A stretch of 10,599 bases of DNA from DASUBN01 sp036500225 (GCA_036500225.1 DASYCJ010000038.1:1-10599); one strand, 5' to 3'. Positions 1 through 6,281 are shown, counted from the stretch's first letter. Numbers and translations are program-made. The notes: a model not told the origin generated them from the letters alone.

Positions 1-243
1 GAATCCGAGTTGACGAAAGAAGCCCTCGCGGCGGGCGTCAAATACGCCGAAGGCCGCGGTGCGGTGGTGTTCGAGGCCACGGATTCCCAGGCGGACAAGA
101 TCCTCTATATCTACCGCCTCTTGGTGCATGACAAGAAGATCGCGCCGATGCCGGAAGAACAGGTGTCCCAGCAATCCATGCGGCACCGGCTCGCGCTCTG
201 GTACGCGCACCAACTGCCCAAGGGTCACAAGCTACTGGAGTGA
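1..243 (+). CDS. DUF5062-like small protein (5' end cut off)
   Basis: The reading frame is open from base 1 and ends at TGA 241-243, giving 80 visible codons. The start lies outside the window; the TTG at 10 is in frame but is probably internal. The product is a small soluble protein with no signal peptide or membrane segment. The stretch around IYRLLVHDKK followed by LALWYAHQLPKGH and a terminal LLE resembles, from memory, the DUF5062 family of small gammaproteobacterial proteins (roughly 85-95 residues, function unknown). If so, only a few N-terminal residues are missing. It is followed without a gap by the VOC-family gene, whose Shine-Dalgarno GGAG lies in this gene's last codons, so the two are probably cotranscribed. 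The family call is a recollection and no function is claimed. Confidence 0.65.
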   Translation, partial: ESELTKEALAAGVKYAEGRGAVVFEATDSQADKILYIYRLLVHDKKIAPMPEEQVSQQSMRHRLALWYAHQLPKGHKLLE

Positions 244-248
244 CTGCC

Positions 249-719
249 ATGCAGAAGATCACCCCCATGTTCTGGTTCAACGATAAGGCGGAGGAAGCCG
301 CCCGCTTCTATGTCTCGGTGTTCAAGGACGCCAAGATCCTGGAGATGAGCCATTACGGCGCTGAGAGCCAGGCGGCGGGCAAGGTGCTGGTGGTGAAGTT
401 CCAGTTGCAGGGCCAGGAGTACCTGGCGCTAAACGGCCTGCACGATGCGCCCTTCTCCGAGGCGGTATCGCTGATGGTGAACTGCAAGGACCAGGCGGAG
501 GTGGACTACTACTGGGACAAGCTCATGGCCGATGGCGGCGCGCCCATCGCCTGCGGCTGGCTCAAGGACAAGTACGGCTTCCAATGGCAGGTGACCCCCA
601 CCATCCTGATGAAGTACATCCAGGACAAGGACAAGGTGAAGGCGCGGCGCGTGATGGAAGCCATGATGAAGATGGTGAAGATCGACATCGCGGCCATCAA
701 GAAGGCCTACAAGGGCTGA
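249..719 (+). CDS. PhnB-like VOC superfamily protein (3-dmu-9_3-mt domain)
   Basis: This 156-residue protein of the vicinal-oxygen-chelate fold covers the whole PhnB-like family length. Hallmarks are the N-terminal KITPMFWFNDKAEEAARFY, a central ALNG (60-63), SLMVNCKDQAEVDYYWDKL (74-92), the CGWLKDKYGFQWQV stretch (102-115) and the C-terminal RVMEAMMKM...DIAAIKKAY. The family is often labelled '3-demethylubiquinone-9 3-methyltransferase', but these are single-domain glyoxalase-fold proteins without a methyltransferase domain, so the ubiquinone label should not be taken over. The substrate is unknown. I chose ATG 249 over the upstream GTG 240 because GGAG at 237-240 sits 8 nt before ATG 249, whereas GTG 240 overlaps that GGAG, and because family members start with M-x-K-I-T-P. 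The gene lies 5 nt after the DUF5062-like gene. Confidence 0.9.
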   Translation: MQKITPMFWFNDKAEEAARFYVSVFKDAKILEMSHYGAESQAAGKVLVVKFQLQGQEYLALNGLHDAPFSEAVSLMVNCKDQAEVDYYWDKLMADGGAPIACGWLKDKYGFQWQVTPTILMKYIQDKDKVKARRVMEAMMKMVKIDIAAIKKAYKG

Positions 720-819
720 AGCAGAATCTGATTTTTTCCTGATATCCCCCACGCACGGGAACCTCTCGTCCGCCTTCCTGTCTCGATACCTGTCATCGAC
801 ACAAAAAGGTGGGGAACTC
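720..819. other. Intergenic gap before the DoxX-like gene
   Basis: This 100-bp gap separates the VOC gene and the DoxX-like gene. There is a T6 run near 732-737 but no convincing GC-rich stem before it, so I do not call a terminator. CCTGTC occurs twice, at 777-782 and 789-794, each followed within 1-2 nt by CGA. This could be an operator-like tandem site or chance. No -35/-10 pair is clear enough to call. Confidence 0.4.
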
Positions 820-1620
820 ATGGTCATGTCCATCCGCCCGGCCCGGGTCGCATACGCGCTGGTATTGATAGGGCTTGGGATCACGGGCCTCGTGAACGGG
901 GGTTTCGCCCTGGTCTGGCAGGACGTGCCCAAGGGTGTACCCGCTTACACCGCGCTCTCCTACCTCTGCGCCGTGGTGGAACTCCTGGCAGGCTTGGGAC
1001 TGCTCTTCAAACCCACCCTCACCCAGGCCGCGCGTCTCTCCTTCGTGTTCCTGGTGCTATGGGTGGTACTGCTTAAACTACCGAAGCTACTCATGGCTCC
1101 GCAGGACGTCGAGAGCTGGGGTGGCTTCGGTGAGATCGGCATCATCACCGCCGGCAGTTGGGCGCTGTTCGCCGCCCATGCCGGTGCCTGGGAGCGGGCT
1201 CATCTCAAGTTCCTGGTGGCTGAGCGCGGCATCCTGGGCGCGCGCCTCTTGCTCATCGCCTGCATGCCCATGATCGGTCTGGTGCACTTCGTGTTCAGTG
1301 GCCCCACCGCGGACTTCGTACCCGCCTGGCTACCGGCGCACCTAGCCTGGGCTTACATCACCGGCTCCGGCAGCATGCTGGCCGCCGCGGGCCTCCTGTT
1401 CGGCGTGTGGCCGCGCCTGGCGGCGAGCATGGAGACGGTGATGCTGGGCATCATCTCGACCCTGTGCTGGGGTCCGCTGCTCTCCACCGGCCGCACCGCC
1501 TGTACCGCGTTCCTTATCTCTTGGGCCATCACCATAGGTGCGTGGTTGATCGCGGACACTTATCGGAAGAGTCCTTGGCTTGCCATCGGCAACCCCTCCA
1601 AAGCCATCACTTTGGATTGA
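820..1620 (+). CDS. DoxX-like integral membrane protein, internally duplicated
   Basis: This 266-residue polytopic inner-membrane protein has about eight hydrophobic segments, near residues 12-33, 47-64, 73-92, 105-121, 141-160, 174-197, 205-222 and 229-246. The second half carries a DoxX-like signature: VHFVFSG (155-161), FVPAWLP (166-172), then a small-residue helix ending in AAAGLLFGVWPRLAA. The first half shows a matching layout: VPKGVPAYTAL (36-46), then VVELLAGLGLLFKPTLTQAA (52-71). This suggests two fused four-helix DoxX-like units. DoxX-type proteins are usually around 130-160 residues, so the length fits a duplication. Function is unknown; relatives have been tied to thiosulfate/quinone chemistry or to no known activity. 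ATG 820 is preceded by a strong ribosome site (AAGGTGGGGA, 806-815); ATG 826 is an alternative. The gene ends just before a strong terminator. Confidence 0.8.
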   Translation: MVMSIRPARVAYALVLIGLGITGLVNGGFALVWQDVPKGVPAYTALSYLCAVVELLAGLGLLFKPTLTQAARLSFVFLVLWVVLLKLPKLLMAPQDVESWGGFGEIGIITAGSWALFAAHAGAWERAHLKFLVAERGILGARLLLIACMPMIGLVHFVFSGPTADFVPAWLPAHLAWAYITGSGSMLAAAGLLFGVWPRLAASMETVMLGIISTLCWGPLLSTGRTACTAFLISWAITIGAWLIADTYRKSPWLAIGNPSKAITLD

Positions 1621-1640
1621 CCGAAACTTGGCGACAAATG

Positions 1641-1673
1641 AAAAGGCGGACCCAAGGTCCGCCTTTTCTTTTT
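1641..1673. terminator. Bidirectional Rho-independent terminator
   Basis: A perfect 12-bp stem, AAAAGGCGGACC (1641-1652) and GGTCCGCCTTTT (1656-1667), closes a 3-nt loop, CAA. On the plus strand the T-run continues to 1673 with one C, so it terminates the DoxX-like gene, which ends 20 nt upstream. Because the stem itself starts with A4, the minus-strand transcript also ends in T4. It therefore probably also terminates the convergent outer-membrane protein gene, whose stop is 22 nt away. Confidence 0.93.
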
Positions 1674-1688
1674 CCGTTCGTGGTCCGA

Positions 1689-2426
1689 TCAGAATCGGAA
1701 CACGAGACCCAGGTTAACCACAGGGTAATACTTGTAGCTGTTCCACTGGTCGTCCAGGCGCTGCTGCTCGTCCTGCGTGGCCTGACTCAGTCCCGGTACC
1801 AGAGTGATGGGCCCCTGGGCCTGCAAGGCCGTGGAGGGTGAGCCCTGGTAGAGCACGCCGAGACCGATCTCGAAACCAACGCCCCGGTCGGTGCTGCCCA
1901 AGGTGTTCAGGCCCACGCCGAGATAAGGCGCCCAGGAATTGAAAGTGATGTGCCCGTCCAGCGTACCCACTTCCGAGGCCGTAAAGGTCTGGCCGTCGAT
2001 GGTGTATCGCTGCTGCGGCACCGCAACGGCGTTGATGTAGTTGTTGTCCTTGAATACGCCGAGGCTGATCAGGAAGACACCGGCGAAGGGATGCCAGTCC
2101 AGGGCCGCGCCGTAGTTGTTCAGGTGCAGGTGGGCATCGTATTTGATCTGGTCCTTGGTGGTGGTGTAGCTGTAGTCGTTGTAATAGTTGTAGTCGAAAC
2201 GCAGCACCAGATACGGGTCGAGCGTGAAGTTCAGTTCGGGGCCATAACCCAAGGTGCTGGCGTGGGCGCTGATGCCGATGTGCCCGCCCTCCTCGCCGCT
2301 GTCGCTATAGCTGGCGGTCTCGTTGTTGTTGGTGGTCGTGGTGGAACTGGTGGTGGTGTCATCGGCCCGGGCGATGGCGGGCAGCATGAGCGCCGCAGCC
2401 AATCCGAGCATTGCAAATCTGTACAT
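1689..2426 (-). CDS. Outer-membrane beta-barrel protein with Thr/Asn-rich N-terminus
   Basis: This is a 245-residue exported protein. A signal peptide spans residues 1-21 (MYRF, hydrophobic core, then ARA before DD). Residues 24-35 are a run of only Thr, Ser and Asn, followed by an acidic/Gly stretch to about residue 48. The rest has alternating hydrophobic/polar strands rich in Tyr, Asn and Gly, and ends in GLVFRF, the C-terminal aromatic signature recognised by the BAM machinery. Stretches such as LDWHPFAGVF, TASEVGTLDGHITFN, WAPYLGVGL, LGVLYQGSP and YYPVVNLGL match, from memory, a widespread uncharacterised proteobacterial outer-membrane barrel family. Ligand or pore role is unknown. ATG at 2426 is preferred to GTG at 2432, since AAGGAG (2432-2437) lies 5 nt before the ATG and overlaps the GTG. 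It is separated from the waaF-lipoprotein operon by 142 bp, so it is probably transcribed on its own. Confidence 0.88.
   Translation of the reverse strand: MYRFAMLGLAAALMLPAIARADDTTTSSTTTTNNNETASYSDSGEEGGHIGISAHASTLGYGPELNFTLDPYLVLRFDYNYYNDYSYTTTKDQIKYDAHLHLNNYGAALDWHPFAGVFLISLGVFKDNNYINAVAVPQQRYTIDGQTFTASEVGTLDGHITFNSWAPYLGVGLNTLGSTDRGVGFEIGLGVLYQGSPSTALQAQGPITLVPGLSQATQDEQQRLDDQWNSYKYYPVVNLGLVFRF
2322..2357 (-). repeat. In-frame ACC/AAC triplet-rich tract in the outer-membrane protein gene
   Basis: Read on the coding (minus) strand, this 36-bp tract is ACC three times, two Ser codons, then four Thr codons (ACC/ACG) and three AAC codons. It encodes residues 24-35 of the mature N-terminus. 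The near-perfect triplet repetition suggests expansion by slippage. Gain or loss of units would keep the frame. Confidence 0.7.
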
Positions 2427-2444
2427 GGTCACTCCTTGGACGCG

Positions 2445-2461
2445 CGTGAAGATCCTTCACG
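2445..2461. promoter_or_regulatory. Inverted repeat upstream of the outer-membrane protein start
   Basis: CGTGAAG-ATC-CTTCACG is a perfect 7-bp inverted repeat with a 3-nt centre, 8 nt upstream of the gene's Shine-Dalgarno. It can be extended by GGAC/GTCC across a small bulge. It could be a 5'-UTR hairpin or a protein-binding site. The proposed -10 at 2465-2470 would place it right at the start of the transcript. The function is inferred from position only. Confidence 0.45.
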
Positions 2462-2464
2462 TCC

Positions 2465-2470
2465 ATCATA
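2465..2470 (-). promoter_or_regulatory. Possible -10 element for the outer-membrane protein gene
   Basis: The minus strand reads TATGAT here, one mismatch from TATAAT, about 40 nt upstream of the start codon. No good -35 lies 16-18 nt further upstream, so this is a weak call. Two TTTGACT copies lie at 2525-2531 and 2541-2547; their TTGACT resembles a -35, but neither is at the right spacing to this -10. Confidence 0.3.
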
Positions 2471-2507
2471 GGAGAAGCACCGTGGTTTGGCTGCCGGGGA
2501 TAGACCT

Positions 2508-2551
2508 GAGATTTACTGCGACAAAGTCAAACCCGCAGATAGTCAAATCTC
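2508..2551. repeat. Imperfect long hairpin between lipoprotein and outer-membrane protein genes
   Basis: Nested inverted repeats: GAGATTT (2508-2514) pairs with AAATCTC (2545-2551), and inside it CTGCG (2516-2520) pairs with CGCAG (2534-2538). A direct repeat AGTCAAA (2525-2531 and 2541-2547) overlaps it. The hairpin begins 17 nt beyond the lipoprotein stop but has no T-run after it on the minus strand, so it is not a standard intrinsic terminator. It may stabilise the operon's 3' end or be an operator for the downstream gene. Confidence 0.45.
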
Positions 2552-2568
2552 AAGGTGCAGAAACCAGA

Positions 2569-3081
2569 TCAGCGCGGATGAGCCGCCGTGACTGCAGCTG
2601 GAGCGGGCGCGATGCCCATCTGCTGGTCCATCTCGGCCTTGCACTTGTCACCCCATCCCTGCTCAGGCGGCGCATTGGCCATGGCCTGCATGGCCGCCTG
2701 CGCGTTCTGCGCGGGGACCGTCTCGGACGTGACGGAGCGGGTGAGGGTCCAGGTCAGCACGGTGCGGATGGGCATGCTGGTGGGATTGGTCGGCGCGGGA
2801 TAGAAGCGCAGCTGCTTCAGGAACCCGGGCAGCCAAGCGTCGATGCCGGGGCCCACCACCGCCAGTATCTTGGGATCGACTATCTTGCCATCGGCGATGA
2901 TCGCCTTGACCCGGACACAGGCGTCTTCTGCCGGCAGATCCGCGGGCAGGCTGTCGTGATCCACCAGCCAATACTGGCCCTGGTCGGCGGTGGCCACTTC
3001 CTTGATGGCTGCGGGCTTGGGAACCGTCGCGCAAGCGGCAAGAGACACCAAGGCAAGCAGAGCCATGACACGCCTGATCAT
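2569..3081 (-). CDS. Lipoprotein with TonB C-terminal-like region
   Basis: This is a 170-residue predicted lipoprotein. It has a basic N-terminus (MIRR), a hydrophobic core and a lipobox LAAC with the acylated Cys at 17. The next residue is Ala rather than Asp, so by the +2 rule the outer membrane is expected. Residues about 54-115 run ACVRVKAIIADGKIV ... IDAWLPGFLKQLRFYPAP ... VLTWTL, the strand-helix-strand layout of TonB C-terminal domains (dG.v, a helix ending in R-F-x-P-A, then a strand). The C-terminal 50 residues are Ala/Gln/Met-rich and look disordered. Cys 55 and Cys 147 could form a disulfide. The frame is open to an ATG at 3165, but ATG 3081 gives an intact lipobox and overlaps the waaF stop as ATGA, indicating translational coupling. 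I do not recognise a named family; a link to LPS or envelope assembly is inferred from position only. Confidence 0.82.
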   Translation of the reverse strand: MIRRVMALLALVSLAACATVPKPAAIKEVATADQGQYWLVDHDSLPADLPAEDACVRVKAIIADGKIVDPKILAVVGPGIDAWLPGFLKQLRFYPAPTNPTSMPIRTVLTWTLTRSVTSETVPAQNAQAAMQAMANAPPEQGWGDKCKAEMDQQMGIAPAPAAVTAAHPR

Positions 3082-4103
3082 GATGCACGCCTTTGCGAGT
3101 TCGAACGTTGGAATACCTCGTCCACTTCCATCTGGATCATGCAGTTGAAGTGTTTCAAGGGACAAGTGCGCTCGAAACAGGGGCTGCAGGAGAGCCTGAG
3201 ATACACCACCTCGGCTTTCGACGTGAGGGGCGGCGTGTAGTCCGGGCTGGACGAGCCGTACAGCGCCACGAGGCGCACGCCCACGGCGCCAGCGATGTGC
3301 ATGAGACCAGAGTCATTGGTCACGGCGCAATCGGCCAGGGCCATGAGGTCCACCGCATCCACGAGCTTGGTGCGGCCGCAGAGGTTCACGGCTCCCTCGC
3401 CCGCCGCCTGCACGATGGCGGCACCCAGCTCATCTTCTTTCGCCGAGCCGAACACCCATATCTGCTTGCCGGAGGCCACGAGGCGCTTCGCCAGTTCCGC
3501 GTAACGCTCGATGGGCCAACGCTTGGCCGGGCCGTATTCCGCGCCGGGCAACAGCGCCACGACGGGTCTATCGAGGTTCAACCGGTTCAGATCCAGTTGC
3601 AGGCGCTGGTTGTCTTTGTCGACCCGTAACTTCGGCTGGGGGATGGGCGGCGGTAGAGTCGCATCTCTCGGCAAACCCAAGGCGACGTAGCGCTGCACCG
3701 TCTGGGTCAGCTTCTTGTTGTCCAGCTTGCGTATGTCGTTGATGAGGCCGTAGCGGAACTCACCGCGGTAACCGGTTCGGATGGGGATGTTGGCGAAAGC
3801 CGGCACCAAGGCGGACTTCCAGGAACGAGGCAGGACGATGGCGCGTTGGTAGCGGCCGTAGAGAGTCACACCGAGGCGGCGGCGCACGCCCCAGCCGAGC
3901 TCGCCATGCTCCAGGGGTAGCGTCACGGCAGATTTCACTTCCGGCATGCGCGCCAGGAGCGGCCGCGACCAGGCAGGCGCCAGCACGTCGATATCGGCAT
4001 CGGGGAAACGGCCCTTGAGGGTCATGAACAGGCTCTGGGCCATGACCATATCGCCGACCCAGGCGGGACCGACGACGAGGATGCGATTACTACCAGCCAT
4101 CAT
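3078..4103 (-). CDS. waaF: ADP-heptose:LPS heptosyltransferase II
   Basis: This 341-residue family-9 glycosyltransferase transfers the second L-glycero-D-manno-heptose from ADP-heptose onto the first heptose of the LPS inner core at the cytoplasmic face of the inner membrane. Visible marks are the N-terminal ILVVGPAWVGDMVMAQSL with Asp 18 at the usual catalytic-base position, the type-II signature PGAEYGPAKRWP (186-197), and the donor-site stretch TNDSGLMHIAGA (262-273) followed by LYGSSSPDYTPPL. Length is normal for the family. The C-terminus has a four-Cys cluster (306, 309, 314, 321). ATG 4103 is given; the adjacent ATG 4100 fits the GAGG Shine-Dalgarno (4108-4111) better, at 7 rather than 4 nt. 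The gene lies 6 nt after the small secreted-protein gene and overlaps the lipoprotein start. It is confidently WaaF-like, with WaaC the less likely alternative. Confidence 0.95.
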   Translation of the reverse strand: MMAGSNRILVVGPAWVGDMVMAQSLFMTLKGRFPDADIDVLAPAWSRPLLARMPEVKSAVTLPLEHGELGWGVRRRLGVTLYGRYQRAIVLPRSWKSALVPAFANIPIRTGYRGEFRYGLINDIRKLDNKKLTQTVQRYVALGLPRDATLPPPIPQPKLRVDKDNQRLQLDLNRLNLDRPVVALLPGAEYGPAKRWPIERYAELAKRLVASGKQIWVFGSAKEDELGAAIVQAAGEGAVNLCGRTKLVDAVDLMALADCAVTNDSGLMHIAGAVGVRLVALYGSSSPDYTPPLTSKAEVVYLRLSCSPCFERTCPLKHFNCMIQMEVDEVFQRSNSQRRAS

Positions 4104-4109
4104 TCAACC

Positions 4110-4583
4110 TCAATGGAGCTTGATAAATGAGAGGCCAAGTTGCTTTGCCTGCTTGGTGTCTGTTTTTCCATCAAAGTAGTCGGATGCAAACTGGAAAGTC
4201 TTAGGGTCCATGATTGGCTTAGGCGAATACAAGACGGACTCCCCTTTCTTCATAAAGGCGATCGACCATTCATCTTCGGGGGCTTTATCCGAATGAAAGT
4301 ATAACCGGGCGTCAGCTACCGACATCTTGTAGACGATGACCTTGGACCCTTGATCCTTGACGAAGGTACCAAGATAAAAATACCAATCCGAATAGAACTC
4401 AGAATCACCGTCGTCTTGGGTGTTAGCGTATTTAGCCGTCTCCTCATCGGAAACGAACAATACGACGACGTTTTTCCCCGAATCGACCTTCTTGTTCAGA
4501 TCGGAGAAAGTATCGTCTGCGCGGACAGGGATTGAGGCGAACCAGACTACTAAGAATGTCAGGGATAGGATGCGTAAGCGCAT
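4110..4583 (-). CDS. Secreted protein of unknown function, low GC
   Basis: I do not recognise this 157-residue protein. It has a clear Sec signal peptide (MRLR, hydrophobic 5-19, VRA before DD at 22/23), so it is probably periplasmic. The mature part alternates strand-like segments, NVVVLFVSD (38-46) and SKVIVYKMSV (80-89), with a WSIAFMKKGESVLYS segment (106-120) and the helix-like FQFASDYFDGK (130-140). This order is reminiscent of a thioredoxin-like fold, but there is no Cys at all, so no redox activity of that kind. My hand count over 4141-4560 gives about 47% GC, well below the GC-rich genes on both sides, suggesting later acquisition. It starts 1 nt after the hldD stop with no good Shine-Dalgarno, so translation is probably coupled to hldD, and it ends 6 nt before waaF. 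The role is unknown. Confidence 0.8.
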   Translation of the reverse strand: MRLRILSLTFLVVWFASIPVRADDTFSDLNKKVDSGKNVVVLFVSDEETAKYANTQDDGDSEFYSDWYFYLGTFVKDQGSKVIVYKMSVADARLYFHSDKAPEDEWSIAFMKKGESVLYSPKPIMDPKTFQFASDYFDGKTDTKQAKQLGLSFIKLH

Positions 4584-4584
4584 C

Positions 4585-5532
4585 TCAGCGGTTCAACCAT
4601 TTCATATATTTCTCGACACCCTCTTCCACGGTCATGAACTTGTGGTCGCAACCGGTGGCGCGCAGGTTCGTCAGGTCCGCCTCCGTGAAGCTCTGGTAAC
4701 GGCCTTTGAGCACATCCGGGAAGGGGATGTACTCAATCGTCCCCTTGCCGTGGTACTTGATCACGGCCTTGGCAACGTCGTTGAAGGGCTGGGCGTGGCC
4801 TGTCCCTAAGTTGAAGATGCCGGAGCACTTGGGGTGCCCCCAAAACCACAGGTTCACGGCGCAGACGTCATCCACATGGATGAAATCGCGGCGCTGCTCG
4901 CCCTTGTCGTAACCATCGCTGCCCTCGAAGAGCTTGCACTTGCCGGTCTCGATGATCTGGTTGTTGAAGTGGAAGGCGGTACTGGCCATCTTGCCCTTGT
5001 GCTGCTCGCGGGGACCGTACACATTGAAGTAACGAAAGCCCACCACCTGGCTCTTCAAACCGGTCTTGATGCGGCGGCGCAGGTATTGGTCGAACAGGAA
5101 CTTGGAATAGCCGTATACGTTCAAGGGCGCCTCATGGCCCCGCTCCTCCTTGAACACCTTGCCGCCGCCGTAGACCGCGGCCGACGAGGCATAGATGAAG
5201 GGGATGTTGCGGGACTGGCAGTAATCCAAGAGCGCCTTGGAGTAATCATAGTTCACGGACATCATGTACTGCCCGTTCCACTCGGTGGTATCGGAGCAGG
5301 CGCCGTTGTGGAACACCGCCTCCACCGGACCGAAGCTGTGGTTCGGGGTCAGCAGCTGCTGCAGGAAGGTGTCCTTGTCCTTGTAGTCCGCGATCTCCGC
5401 GTCCACCAGGTTTTTGAACTTGGTGCCGTCCTTGAGATCGTCCACCACGATGATGTCCGAGTGGCCGCGCTGGTTCAGCGCCATGACCAGGTTGGAACCC
5501 ACGAAACCTGCGCCGCCGGTGACGATGATCAT
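4585..5532 (-). CDS. hldD: ADP-L-glycero-D-manno-heptose 6-epimerase
   Basis: This 315-residue short-chain dehydrogenase/extended-SDR enzyme converts ADP-D-glycero-D-manno-heptose to the L-glycero epimer, the last step in making the heptose donor for the LPS inner core. The N-terminus MIIVTGGAGFVGSN has the Rossmann GxxGxxG motif. Catalytic-type residues are visible: Ser 116 in YASSAAVYGGG, and Tyr 140/Lys 144 in NVYGYSKFLFDQY. The HldD-typical FNVYGPREQHKGKMAS stretch (169-184) supplies the second lysine (179). Length fits the E. coli enzyme (about 310). The start ATG 5532 overlaps the stop of the upstream glycosyltransferase as ATGA, with a weak AGCGAG ribosome site. Its product is the substrate of WaaF, encoded one gene further on. 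The gene is also called rfaD or waaD. Confidence 0.97.
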   Translation of the reverse strand: MIIVTGGAGFVGSNLVMALNQRGHSDIIVVDDLKDGTKFKNLVDAEIADYKDKDTFLQQLLTPNHSFGPVEAVFHNGACSDTTEWNGQYMMSVNYDYSKALLDYCQSRNIPFIYASSAAVYGGGKVFKEERGHEAPLNVYGYSKFLFDQYLRRRIKTGLKSQVVGFRYFNVYGPREQHKGKMASTAFHFNNQIIETGKCKLFEGSDGYDKGEQRRDFIHVDDVCAVNLWFWGHPKCSGIFNLGTGHAQPFNDVAKAVIKYHGKGTIEYIPFPDVLKGRYQSFTEADLTNLRATGCDHKFMTVEEGVEKYMKWLNR

Positions 5533-6281
5533 GAGTTGTCTCGCTTGGAATAGATGACCATGTACTTATAGAAGACGCCGTTGGCTTCGGAGACGGAGAT
5601 GAGCACCCCCCGCCAGCCGTCCAGTATCCCCATCCTCAATATATAGCTTCGGATGAAGGCCCAGAAGGTCTTCAGAAGGATGATCGCCGGGTGGTAGGTG
5701 CGGCGGGATTCGCCGGCCTTGAGCATGGTGTAGCGGTGCATCTTCACCAGGAAATCACCCGCATCCTGCATGGGCATGTGCTTCAAGGTCCCCGCGAGCT
5801 TCTTGGGCTCTTCGCCAACCTTGAGCTCCACCTTCTCGTGCACCGCCACATCCGTGAAGGCGTGGTCCTTACGGTCGTAGAGCCGTGTCAGCCACTGGCT
5901 GCCCCAGCCGGAATGCCGTACCCGCTTGCCCAGGAGATAGTTCTGCCGCTTCACGCAGTACGCGACGCCACTCTGCTCCAACATCACCGCGTCCAGGGCT
6001 GCCAGGAGCGCCTCGTCCGGCACCTCATCGGCGTCGATGGAGAACACCCAGTCATTCACCGCGAGGCTCGCAGCCTTATTGCGGGTCGGCCCGAAGCCTG
6101 AGAACTCACCCTTGTGGATGCGCACGTTGGCATAGCGCCCAGCGATCTCGAGCGTGCGGTCCTGGGAGCCGTTGTCGAACACCACCACTTCGCCGAAGCG
6201 CTTGAGGGAATCCAGCGTGGCCACGAGGGTAACCTCCGCGTCGCGGACCATCAGCACAGCGGATATTTGCGAGAGCGGCAT
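5529..6281 (-). CDS. Family 2 glycosyltransferase, WaaE/LgtF-like (LPS core)
   Basis: This 250-residue cytoplasmic GT-A enzyme probably adds a sugar to the LPS inner core. In Klebsiella WaaE and Haemophilus LgtF, relatives of this type, it is a glucose added to heptose I. Motifs: VVVFDNGSQDRT (32-43, nucleotide-sugar binding), SGFGPTRNKA (61-70), SIDADEVPDE (81-90) with the DxD-type Asp 83/Asp 85 for metal, and VAVHEKVEL (145-153). Length is typical. The C-terminal third is basic and contains a hydrophobic/aromatic stretch (about 178-195), fitting a monotopic membrane-associated enzyme. ATG 6281 is the natural start, 28 nt after the zinc-finger gene, but its ribosome site is poor (GGGA about 11 nt away). 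It overlaps hldD by 4 nt. The enzyme class is secure; acceptor and donor sugar are inferred. Confidence 0.9.
   Translation of the reverse strand: MPLSQISAVLMVRDAEVTLVATLDSLKRFGEVVVFDNGSQDRTLEIAGRYANVRIHKGEFSGFGPTRNKAASLAVNDWVFSIDADEVPDEALLAALDAVMLEQSGVAYCVKRQNYLLGKRVRHSGWGSQWLTRLYDRKDHAFTDVAVHEKVELKVGEEPKKLAGTLKHMPMQDAGDFLVKMHRYTMLKAGESRRTYHPAIILLKTFWAFIRSYILRMGILDGWRGVLISVSEANGVFYKYMVIYSKRDNS

Noticed and set aside
249..719. Annotation as ubiquinone methyltransferase
   Set aside because: The label is a historical misnomer for PhnB-like VOC proteins; there is no SAM-binding methyltransferase domain.
726..740. Possible terminator after the VOC gene (T6 run)
   Set aside because: Only a 4-bp stem (CAGA/TCTG) precedes the T-run, too weak for an intrinsic terminator.
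3082..3165. Longer start for the lipoprotein gene (28 extra residues)
   Set aside because: It would bury the signal peptide and lipobox inside the protein and overlap waaF deeply; ATG 3081 gives a normal lipoprotein and an ATGA overlap.
2323..3240. Plus-strand open frame (305 codons) across the outer-membrane protein and lipoprotein genes
   Set aside because: It spans two well-supported minus-strand genes and their intergenic region, and its translation is Arg/His/Gly-rich without domain signals.
4834..5553. Plus-strand open frame (239 codons) antisense to hldD
   Set aside because: hldD on the other strand has all its catalytic motifs; the antisense product is a Val/Ala/His-rich shadow.
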